Below, one piece after another: positions 22,256 to 33,187 of a stretch of DNA of 64,000 nt. Each line of letters starts with the position of its first letter. Positions within the stretch are counted from its first letter, which is position 1. Source of the stretch: Ceratobasidium sp. AG-K (Eukaryota > Basidiomycota > Agaricomycetes > Cantharellales > Ceratobasidiaceae); NCBI GenBank assembly GCA_037039685.1, contig JAWNGF010000005.1, forward strand, positions 2,480,001 through 2,544,000, read 5' to 3'. Position numbers and translations under genes: made by a program. The notes beneath the pieces were generated by a model, which saw only the letters and a list, made by a program, of their open reading frames with translations, was not told the origin of the DNA and did no database searches.

Positions 22256-22768
22256 GGTGGTGATACTCGAGATTTTGGTCTCCTACTTGCTAATTTAACT
22301 CCTATTTATTACAGGAGCACCCGAAACACAACGGCCAGGCGGGGGACTTCTTGACAGCGAGCAAGTGTGCGTCGAGCAAGAAGCTAGTATGTTGGTGCTA
22401 AAGATAGAACGGTGGCGTCGATAGAAGGGATACCTAGCTAGGTCGTCATGCGTAAAACACACGTGCGCCACATGCATGCCTCCGATTATCGGGGTAGTCG
22501 TCGAGTAAAAACTCAAAGGAAGCTGCAATCACGCACGTTTTTAGAGATCGAAGCTGCCATAATGTATGCCAACGTTCGGATGAGCACTTTGTAATCTGTC
22601 GTCTGCCGGTGTCATTGTGACTATTCAATTACCGGCCGTGAGCATATTGAGAACGACTAGTTCATGTTCTATATTGAGGACCAACTATACGCTTACATGT
22701 GCTGTATGATTACTGATACCAATCTTCCACCCAGCAGACCTAAACCCAGAAAACGAAACCTGGTACAC
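22256..22768. other. Intergenic: ribonuclease upstream region and SPX-RING 3' flank
   Basis: About 510 bp with no coding motif apart from the TATA-like site noted separately. Confidence 0.5.
22303..22310 (-). promoter_or_regulatory. TATA-like element upstream of the ribonuclease
   Basis: The minus strand reads AATAAATA about 50 bp before the start codon, inside a small inverted repeat (CTCCT..AGGAG). Position and composition fit a TATA box; there is no other support. Confidence 0.3.
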
Positions 22769-24707
22769 CTAGGCAATTACACAAGAATTAGGATCAATAC
22801 CCATCTCGACCATCTCCTCCTCTGCCGACTCTCGTTCATTAGTCCTCGCCTTTTCCTTGGTCTCCTTGGGGAACCATTCGCGCATAAAGTTCATGAGTCC
22901 GACATCCAAGTTGTCTTGAGTCATTACGTCAGCACAGGGCTCACTGACAAATCAAGAAACTTACCCCGATTCGCAAGCAATACACAAGGCGTCCTACAAA
23001 GCGGACACTCTGCCTGGCCGCGTTTTTGCATCTTGACTAGACATCGAACGCAGAACAGATGGCTACACGAGAGTCGAATCGGCTTGAATGCAATGCTTGT
23101 GCAGATTAGGCACGAGTAGTCCTCCAGACTCGGCAAGACAGGGAGAAGAGTTTCGGTGAGCGTCGTGATGAGTGCTTGAGTGAGATCGCCCGTGCCTTGG
23201 GAGATGGGTAATACGGTAAGCGAGGCGGCGGTCGGGAGAGCCGTGCGTTTCTCGTGCTTTTTGAGAATTTTACGAGCTGCCTCGGCATTAGCAAGTTCAA
23301 ACTGCCGACAGGATTAGTTCAAATGAGCCCAAATGAGACAAGCGGGACGCACCTTCTTAAGATCCAAAATATGCACGTTCAGATTCAAAAACGTTTCCAA
23401 CGCATCCCGGCTCTTTGCGCTCTTCAACGTCCTACGATCTCCCAACCCCCGCTTGACCACCTCGGACGCAAACATCCCCAACCGGTTCTCCGCCTCGGTG
23501 ACGTTTCGAATCCCACCCTCTCCATTTGCGCGCTCCCGCTCGGTAGCTCCCCCGCGGTAAATCTGGCATTCGACCCAGAGCTGGAAGATTTCACGCCAGG
23601 CGTACAGGTCCGAGTGGCGGGCACGGGCCGGAGGACCTGAGCAAGATGCGATCGTGTCGGCTAGGGTATGAATTTGGTCCGAGACCCGGGTTTGGGTTCG
23701 GGTTTGAAGCGAGGCGAGCGAGGACAGGGCGGTAGCGAGGAGGCGGTAGAATGCGGTGTCGGCCGTAAGGGGGATGACGAGCTCTTTGGTCGAGCCGTTG
23801 TCTTGTATTCTGAGATCAAATGGGGGTTAACATCACTAGGCGCACAAATTGAGATTACTCACTGCAGTAGAGAGTCCGATAGAGCCGATGGGGAACGAGA
23901 AGTCGGGGTGCCTATTTCGTCCAGGTCGTTTCCCAGCCCTTGCAGCGAGGGGAAATTGCTGGTCGACCCAGCCTCGTACCCATCCCGCAATGCGTAAAGT
24001 GGATTTGGTTTTCTTACGAGCTCCAGTGTTGCTGTCATCAGTGCTGGGGATGCTGTGCTCGGGTCCTCTAACCGATCCCTTTCCCCTTCCTGGTCCCCGC
24101 TCTCTTTCTCTGTAATGGATGTTGCAGATTCATCTTTCTCCGAGGGCTGGAAGGACGAAGATCGAGTGTGCAATGTGGATGACTCTTTCCTTAGCTGGAG
24201 CAAAGGGCGTGACATATGGGCAACGGGGTTGGGTGAGGAAGCATCGGTTTGGGATCCAAGCCAGATTCGAAGGCGAGGTGCAATATCTTTTGTATCAGCT
24301 TTAGGGATGTTGTTTGAGCATAATCGACAGATCATTATGGGATTTGGCACTCACAGGTGAACTCGTACTGGGCACGCGACCGGGAAAAGCTGGCATGTGA
24401 TTGGCTGAGATCAACAGGTCCGTCACCAGTGCCAGCACATGATTCGACATGAGCCCCTTGCTCTTCAAACTCCCTCTCGGCCTTGAGTAGCTCGTTGAGG
24501 ACTTGTGGGTTAAGCCCTTGGGCCGAGAGTTCGTCCACGACACCATTTAACAGCTTCTTGAGCTTAATTCAGATGAAACTGAATGAGCTGACCGATCTTT
24601 GAGACGCCACAAGTGCTTACCCCTCTATAATCGAGTGCCCTATCGCGCCACTCTTGAGGCCAGGTGGGTGTTGACAGAAGGGTCGAATAGGTCTTGCCAT
24701 ACTTCAT
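22769..24707 (-). CDS. SPX-RING finger protein (predicted E3 ubiquitin ligase) with C-terminal CaaX box
   Basis: SPX domains sense inositol pyrophosphates/phosphate status and RING domains recruit E2 enzymes, so this is a predicted phosphate-responsive ubiquitin ligase. The start MKYGKTYSTLLSTPTWPQEW is a standard SPX opening, and LKKLLNGVVDELSAQG follows after an intron. A long Ser-rich, likely disordered insert precedes helical exons (RKILKKHEKRTALPTAASLT). The RING reads CLICTSIAFKPIRL, CSHLFCVRCL and CPLCRTPC near 23000-23110, with the C3HC4 ligands visible. The last exon ends EMGIDPNSCVIA, then stop at 22769. CVIA fits the C-a-a-X farnesylation rule, so membrane tethering is possible. 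About 450-500 residues after splicing. No frame breaks were noticed. Confidence 0.85.
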
Positions 24708-25741
24708 CGTGGCTCCGTCGAATGTAAATTTGCTAGGCCGTGTGGTTGGGCTTTGTCTTTGCGAGTCAAGTCGAGTGAGGGCTATAGGTGATGCGGGTGC
24801 GAGGCGGGAGCAGGTGGCGGACGCATTCGAGGGAGTAACAGGGGGATCATCTTGGGACCTGGGGGAAATTACTGCCGGTTCGATCCAGCCAATCAACCCC
24901 CGGATTGGTCATGATTACGTGGCGGGGCCATGTGATCGTGGCGCGACTCTTGGCCTCTCGACCACACCGCTGGTGCACGGCAAGTACCGTAAAGCCGTGA
25001 ATATTGCATGATGACTATAGATTATTTTGCATCGAAAGGGCCCCCTAGGGGATATAATGTCGGAAGACATTCGGCTTCATGAGCCCATCAGGCCTCTCCC
25101 TCGTAACTGTTTCACGAGAACATTCAGCTCCTTTTAAACCTATGATAGATTGAAGGGGATTCGAGGGACATGCTAACATGATGGGTTTCAACTCCTTCCC
25201 TCTCAGTCCGATTGCTAAATGACACCACCTGTGAGTCAAAGCTGCCGCTGCTAACGAGGGATGTATGAGTCGACTTTTCAGTACTCTAGTATCGCTCTTT
25301 CTGTGTATCTAACTTGTTCTACAGGTCAAGTCAAGTCGAGTTTGGCTACTATGATGGAGCAAGCGAAGCGGATGATGAAGGTGGGCTCAGAGCAGATGTT
25401 TGTGAGTGAACACTTCCAAACGGATGGAAAATCTTTTACTCTAGACACTGGCCTTGTAACGGTACGTTTGTGTAGGCAAGGGCCCTGCCTTTCGAATCAG
25501 GTATGACGCGGAGTCTAGTTGTCGGATAAAATCGTAAAGGTAGAACAGAAGTACACAGTGGCTTGCATGCAACCTCCCATGATCCCGACACCGGCGTTAG
25601 CACTCAATGGTTGTGAATGGGTGGCAGTCGTATAAGATCACACTCACGAGTAACTCTGGGCACAAAGATGGCAGTCCAATCAGAATACTAGAGTTGATGG
25701 CATACTCAAATTCGATCCCAACAGAGCAAGTGTATTTGTAT
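24708..25741. other. Intergenic between SPX-RING and NLR2
   Basis: About 1 kb. A plus-strand open frame at 25261-25506 (81 codons) has no motif and lies in the NLR2 3' flank. Otherwise nothing was seen; the SPX-RING promoter should lie at the left end. Confidence 0.45.
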
Positions 25742-28700
25742 CTACAGGTGAGACTCGGAGCATTCAACCCATGAAGTTCCAATACAAGTATTATCAAAAT
25801 CAAGACGAACGTAGCCCTGTTTCGATATAGCAAAGACCCCTCGGGGGTGGAGAAGCAACGGGCGAAGGTCCGACGGGACCCAGACCAACAGAGTCGACTT
25901 GTCGTTACTATCGACGACCCACCCATCTTCGGTAATTTTCCAGGAAAAGGGTGAAGCAAGGATTGGGCTCGAGGGCTATACATTGACACGAGTTGATCAG
26001 CAAAACGACAGCGAGAGAAACTGAAATAGGAAAACTGACCAAAGCGGCCCCGATCCGTGCATCCCACATTACGATGGTATTGTCATAGGCACCAGAGACA
26101 ATTCGGGTGCCATCTGGCGAGAACGCAACTGAATTTACCCTGCCGGTGTGCCATTTCAGAGGACTCAGCACTGAATCTCCAGTTTGAGAATCCCACACTC
26201 GGACGGTTTCGTCGCTGGAGCCGGAAACAACCAGAGTACTATCGGGTGAGAACGCGACTGAATTGATCTGGCTAGTGTGCCCTTTAAATGGACGTAGCAT
26301 CGACTTGCCGGTTTGGGCGTCCCACATACGAACGGTGTTATCTTCTGAACCCGAGACTACGCGAGTGCCATCAGGAGAGAATGCAACCGATGTGACCATG
26401 TCGGTATGTCCTTTGAGCGGACCGAGCACTGTCTGTCCTGTCTCTACGTCCCACACTCGAATAGTAGAGTCCCAGGAGCCAGAGACGAGACGAGCACCAT
26501 CAGGTGAGAATGCGATCGATTTGACTGCTTGGGTATGCCCTTGGAGCGGACTAAGTGTTGCCTCACCGGTTTGTGCGTCCCACATTCGTACCGTGTTGTC
26601 GCGAGATCCAGAGACGATCCGAGTGCCATCGGGTGAAAATGCAACCGAATAGGCCCAGTTGGTGGGTCGCTCGTCTATGCTTAGCATTGCATTCCCGGTG
26701 TGTGCGTCCCAGACCCTGATAGTAAAGTCGCCAGCGCCTGAAACAATACGCGTGCCGTCGGACGAGAATGCAACTGAATTTACCCAGTCGGTATGTCCTT
26801 CAAACGGGCTTAGTATTGGGTGCCCAGTTTGTGCATCCCATATTTGCACGGTATAGTCACCGGAGCCAGAGGCGATGCGAGTACCGTCGGGGGAGAATGC
26901 AACTGAAAAAACATAGCGGATATGTCCCGGTGGAGGGCTCAGCTTCAACTGTGTAATTTGTGTATCCCACATCCGGATGGATTTATCTCCGGAGCCAGAG
27001 GCGATGTGATTGCCGCTGGGAGAAAATACAACTGAATGGACCGAGTCGGTGTGCCCTTCAAGTGGGCCAGCCACTAACTCCCCGGTTTGTGCATCCCACA
27101 CCTGTACGGCCTTGTCGTCAGCGCCGGAAACAATGCGAGTTGCATCAGGCGAGAATGCAACTGAATTGACTCGGCCGGTGTGCCCTTCGAATGGAGAGAG
27201 CATCGACTGGCCTGTTTGCGCGTCCCATACCCTTATGGTCCTGTCCCCGGAGCCAGAGATGATACGATTTCCGTCGGGTGAGAATGCGACTGACTCCACC
27301 GAGTCAGTGTGCCCTTCAAATGGACTCAACAATGAGTGTCCGGTTCGCGCGTTCCATATTCGTACGGTGCAATCTTTGGAACCAGAGGCGATCAGAGTTC
27401 CTTGGGGTGAGAATGCAACTGAACGAACCGGGCCGGTATGCCCTTTCAAAGAACCAAGTAACTTTTTTCCATTCCGTGCATCCCATAGCCGTAAAGTAGA
27501 GTCTTCGGAGCCGGAGACGATGCGCCTATTATCCGACGAGAATGCAGTCGACTTGATTTCTTTTGTGTGCCCTTTCAGTGGCCCAAGGAGCTTTTGCCCC
27601 GTTTGTGAGTCCCATATCCGGATCGCGCCGTCACTTGAGCCAGAAACTATGCATGCACCGTTAGACGAAATACCCATCGAGGTGATTGTATGCGCTGTTA
27701 CATGGAAGGAACCAGCCATGGCCGCTTGGTTTGGCGCCCCTAGCGCGGTCTGACCAGTCCGCGAGTCAAGAACGCGGATCTGCCCGTTCACGACAAAAAC
27801 AATGTGCGCGCCATCAGGTGACCAGATCAACGAATAAGCACCTCCGTCTAAGGGCCAAGTAGTGAGGAGAGAGAGCGACCGTCTAGATAAAGCATTCCCT
27901 TTGGGCTGTATCATTCGCTGCATGCGTTCGGCAAAGTGCTTGGTGATAAGACTTGACTGTAGCCAGAACGGCAGCATTGTCGCATAGATATGAGGAGTAC
28001 TTTGCGAGGCAGGGCTCGCTGCGAATGCCGCTACAAAACGCCAGGCTTCATGCACAAGTCGCCTCAGGTCTTCCGAACAAGATTGGTGCTACGGCAACTT
28101 TAGCCAGAACCGAACCTCGCGTCACATCACCAAACTCACTGCGCACCACTCCTCTGCTCGTCGTAGCATTTCTGCCCCGGCAGTAATCTCTTTATGTAGG
28201 TTCATGACCTCCATCCATAGAAGCAGTTGCGATGAAAGGAAGTGGTAAAAACGATCAAAAATATCGGAAGACCCCTTGGTGCAGTGAATATGTACTTCCC
28301 AGTAACGGCTTGCGTAGAGAGTCTCCGTGGAAATTGCCGTCTTCAGCCTGATGCTCATATCCGGTACTTTATCGTCTGACGCAAATGAAGATTCGAGTCC
28401 GCATATGTTGAACTGTGGCTTTGTATTTGTGAGACAGTCGAAGCATCGTACGACAAGTAGGCTGTTGTGTGCGACAGGTTCGCAATGAAATTGCTTAGAC
28501 CTACTAGCATCAAACATGTAGTCGGAGAATGATGCATGTCGAGCCAAGGTTAGTCGATATGAGTCTACAATATGCAGCACGGGTTGTAGGGGGAGTATGG
28601 TTGCATATACTCGCTCTGGGTCGCGTAGTCCCAAAAGGCTAGTCAGAGCATTAATGGTGAGAGGCTCACGTGCACAAAGCACGGCATGCAATACGTTCTT

Positions 28701-30848
28701 TGTGTGGTTCTTTTCTTCTTCATCCAATCCAGAGCTGTCTAACGCTGTTTGGAGTATCAGGGAGTATAGCCCGTCGAGCACTTGGTAAGGGTTGTTTCCA
28801 GTCACATCCGGAATGTTCAAAACATTTTTAAGCCGTTGATGAGGATTTTGGTTCAAGTCTTCACGACCTATGTATTGGACCACAGTTGTGGCATAAACGA
28901 ACAGAATCCCGGCCCGCTTGACCAAAGCCATTATTTCTGACTCCGAGGGCTCAATATGCTGAAGTGCGGCCCGAAGGTAGGTCTCGATATCGCCTTGCGC
29001 CGTGCTTTTGTCTAGATCGTGTAGCACAAATTGCGAGATCACTCGATCACTCCTTTGCTTATTTTCCTGTCCTACTATGGCCGGTTCTGGGCGATTCGTC
29101 ACGAAAAACTTGAGGGGTAGGACCACCTTACTCGTAAGTAGAACCTCGAGTACTTGGTGTGTGCTCTCCTTGCTGTCGCATTCGTCCAGCCCATCGAGCA
29201 CCACTACCAAATCCCGGGGAAGGGTATCGTTTACAGCTTCGATTGGTTGAACGACTAGTTTCTCCAACTGTATGCGCAACGGTTGGGTATGTACGCCCTG
29301 TTCGTTTTCTAGTACTTTCGAAAGTGCCCATCGGAAGGGCCGTGAGAATTGAGCAAGTTGGTACGCTATTGACGGTACGATTTGGTTCACGTCTCGACAT
29401 TCGGGGAGCGAGCGGGAGCAAAAGAAGTTGGCGCCGAGGTTACTTGCGAGTTCAAGCTCGGTACACAAAGTATAAGCGATCGAAGTCTTGCCGGTACCGG
29501 ACATTCCGTTGAGCCAATATACCGACCCTGCAGCTCCATTCCGTATCCATTTCTGTATCCGGGCAAAGTCGTCTATGCGTGTACCTGGGATACATCCCCC
29601 ACGATTGAGCTCTATTGGCCGGTTTGAGTTGTACTGGGTCGATGAGGATGGCGATAGGGAGTCCAGGCGGGCGTTCTACCGATTCAATCATATGTCACAT
29701 TAGTAGATTTGAGACTTCTTATATGACTTACAGCAGCTAGTTCATCGGTTATCATCCACGCTGTTGGATTTGCGTTACGCTACGCACTTGTAAGCTGCGC
29801 TCAAACCCGAATTGAACAATCACTCACCGATAGACGTCGCAGGTTTTCTAGGATCCTCCGATAGCATGCTAGGACTCGGCCTGCATCTTCTCTCGCTTCA
29901 CCAACCTGCTTAGTGCTTCCTCGGCTCTGCTTCTCCTTCACATACAGAAGATCTTTCTGAATGGCCCTTTCGGGAGGTTAGTTTCCTTTTCGCTGCAGTA
30001 CAAGCATACCTACTTGCACAGATTTTCTGTGCTACTGGTGGTCGCTGTGGAGATATTACTGTTGTAGTGCAGCTGGAGCTCCGGGAATAGCGCTTCAAGC
30101 TCAGCTTGCAGCTTCTTAGCCTCACTGCGGCCACCAGCTACCCTCTGATGGCAAATTACTCCAGAATATGGTTCATCGTTAGTTGGGCACTTACGTGGTA
30201 TATTTCAGCGCACGCGACCAATTCCTGGACGATCGCTTTGAGCGAGGCGAATTCGCCTGTACGCTGGTCAAGCGATCGAGCAAATTCATCAAGATTCGCC
30301 CAGCCGTCAGTTCCAATAGGCCGGGTAGAAAAATTAGAAGGAAATAACTCTGCGCCTTCCGGAGCCCTTACTTGCGACGGGCTGGTGTGCTGATGTGGTA
30401 CTGTGGCCTCGCCACTACCGCTTGAAGATACTGGCTCAGGCGGATCTACAGATGCCTTCTGCTTCGCTTTACGTCCTTGATCTACGACGTGTACATCTGA
30501 CCCAAATTGTCGAGTAGTCGCATCTTGGGGAAGAGCAAGATCGCTCAGTTCGACTGCATTCTGATTTGGTGGGGATGCGGAAGATTCATTCGCGTTGGGA
30601 GCTGGAAAAATCGCATCGATGCGAGAGCCAATGTTTCTGCTCACTCGCCTAATCTTCTGGGGAAAGGCATCGTATTCTGGGTTGGATGGGCGCAATGGTA
30701 GTAGGGGTGAGAAAAGCGTCGGCTGATATGCCAATCTGGGATAGCCGGTAGCGCTCAACTTGTTGATCCACGGGCATAACACTTGATCGCCGAGGGACTG
30801 GAAATAGTCTATACTCAATGGTGTCTTACAGCGCTCAAGTTCATACAT
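25742..30848 (-). CDS. NLR2: NACHT-WD40 STAND protein, intact, about 14 WD blades
   Basis: Predicted NLR-like NTPase. The N-terminal exon begins MYELERCKTPLS and reaches the family core KIRRVSRNIGSRIDAIF about 60 residues later, so it is longer than its paralogues. Helical exons follow (FASLKAIVQELVAC; RSIQKDLLYVKEKQ; LACYRRILENLRRL), then the linker ELNRGGCIPGTRIDDFA. NACHT has P-loop GMSGTGKTSIA near 29500, Walker B VVVLDGLDECDSKE and a TNRPEPAI segment. A 51-bp intron separates NACHT from the bridge HQSCSEDLRRLVHEA. Fourteen WD40 blades follow, enough for two seven-bladed propellers. After a final intron comes the cap EDGWVVDSNDKSTLLVWVPS and a stop at 25742. Both large exons are fully open, so this copy is the reference for reading the other two. 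Confidence 0.88.
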
Positions 30849-33187
30849 GGCAAGCGAAAGTGCCGGGAAATTCGTCTATGGCGATGGCAGTCCGCTAGAG
30901 CGTCCAGACTGTTGTGGTCAAAGAATTAAGCATGGGGTGAGTGTGGGGTGAATGCGTGCATCACGTGACACCCCCACACAAGCTACGCAAACGCACCTCC
31001 TGAAGTCCAAGTATACTTCCGATCGAGACAAGCCCAACTCCAGAGTATGTGTTTTTACACATAACCACGTTTGGTTTTCACGACGAGGAGCTCGAGGGCC
31101 ATCGCCATATAATGTATTTTCAAGTGTGAGCCCTGGTGCATTTCGGTCAGTGGGTCACTGCAGTTTTTTGTTAGATTTTGGTGATCTTAGCTCAATAGAT
31201 TTGGCTACCAGGGGTCTATTTGGGCGCACTCATTCGCGTTGTACTTTTTTTTTAGGAGTTTGGATATCATAGATATAGCAAGTTCAGCAGTCCGAAATGT
31301 CAATTAGTCACACCTGCCTCCCATTGCCTTAAGTGCTACCTAATGTAGAGAAGAGTACGAGGGATCTACAGACATCAAGGTTGGGGACTGGATAACAGTT
31401 TCTAAAGCGTCTCTCATGGTGCAACCTAGAATTCCTTAGAAGTCACCGTCAGTGCGCGTGCATATATGGCCACCTTTCACAGCTAATCCGATTTGAAAAG
31501 GTCTTACATGCGTCGAAAATGTCCATCGATTTCTTGGCACGAGTTAGCAGCAAAGAGGAATCAATGTATTCAGCTCGATGCGTTATGATAGTAGGTCATC
31601 ATTCGTAGTTAATCATTCAAAGGACTTCCCGATGAGTGCAAGACCATGCATCTCCACCATCATTGAGTTGGAAGCGCTCCGGACGGCCATGGTGTTGATT
31701 CTGCTCTTAGGGCCTACCCACTTGACCAACAACGCGCACCCTCCAGCGGAGATGCTCCCAGGCGCGCACTTGTCAACTACACATTTTAGCTACTAGCCAC
31801 ATCAGCTTTCTACCACAAAGTCTCGAGCTTAAACAGACCTTTTTGTCACTTGTCTCCGGCCATGTCTCGTCGTTTCGTGTGCTGTCCCTGATTGGTCTTG
31901 TCCACCCGCCATGTTTCCAGTGCCCAGTGCCATATGCGCTTTCACCTTGCATAGCTCTTGGCTCACCCCGAAGGTGGCCGCATAAAGGAAAATGGTCGCC
32001 CAATCTTCTCGTAGGCACAAGGTATCCACAGAGAACATGCTGCCAATGCACGATACAATTGCAGAGTGGATAGTAACCCAATAGCTGGAGTACAAACAAA
32101 CAGAAGTGACGATCCCCGTCCATAGAGCTCGAAATCGGGTGGTGCCTAAGTGATCTGCCTGGTCGGTAGTTGGGTTGGTGGCGCTTCCGGGGGTGCGAAG
32201 GAAGCGGAGTTGGGGTGTAAGTAAGAGGAGTTGAGGTGATTATCAGCCAGACAGTAGTTGGACGGAGGAGTATTCCATGTGGCTGTCTTCTCGTCGTTGA
32301 GCAAATGTCAGTGGGTGCGGGATGCTACCGCGAGGAGGAGCGCCAACGGACAGACAAGGGCTGGGGTCAAGGAAGTTGATGACAACCAGAAGAGTTGTGG
32401 AGGATTTGGCTGGGGGAGAGCACGAAAAATCAAAGCAGGAGAAGATGTCGACGCAATGATCGGTGAGGATTGCTGCGGCATTTGCGAGTACTCTGACCGA
32501 AAGGCGGACACAAGCCACTGGCTCCAGGGGAACGAATTAGCTTGAGCGCAATATCTATGCCCCAAATGAAGAAGGATCGCGTAACTCTGCGGGACAGCCA
32601 TCCTCGAACCACAAGTGCAATGATCATGCCACCGAGCAATGCCTGGGTGCGTGTCAACTGGATTATATGGGCAACCTTCAGCAAGTATCCAAACAGCCCT
32701 GTTTGACCACTTGCCCATATTCCTCCTCCAGGTTGTGCCCGCCGAGGGATCCAGGGCCTCAATGAGGAACGAACCGAGTTGGTCATGTTGTACAACAGTG
32801 CCGCTCGACCACCCGTGCAATAGATTTCCGGATCGAGTCCGGTAGGCTGGCATGGGGTGATTGAAAGGAGAGGAGGGTGAAAGAGTGGGCGACGGGGAGA
32901 GAGCGGCAGTCGCCAAACCGGACAAGAAATCTTTCACGCCACCATTTGATTACATAACTGGTCACATGTGGCACAACAAACTCGGTGGCTCTTCCGCTCA
33001 TGAGACAGAACTGACATCTCACTAAGCTGTTACGTGCAATGGCGTGGGGAACACGAAATACCCTAAAATGAAGATTTACACAACTGTCGTGCCAGGGCTT
33101 TGTGTTAAATCCGCCCTCAGTGGGACCACAACCAAGGGTACGAGTGACGGATCCCCTATGCGGGGCTAGTCTGATATAGTATCTCAC
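30849..33187. other. Intergenic between NLR2 and NLR3, possible gene relic
   Basis: About 2.3 kb. Minus-strand frames at 31829-32095 and 32430-32795 contain hydrophobic runs (for example ALLGGMIIALVVRGWL) that could be membrane helices of a spliced or decayed gene, but no continuous model or family could be assigned. A short poly-T tract lies near 31250. Confidence 0.3.

Noticed and set aside
25261..25506. 81-codon plus-strand frame near the NLR2 3' end
   Set aside because: Short, no motif, no conserved partner; left as non-coding.
27010..27753. 247-codon plus-strand frame opposite NLR2
   Set aside because: Mirror image of the WD40 coding frame (VCASHT-type repeats are the antisense of the blade sequence).
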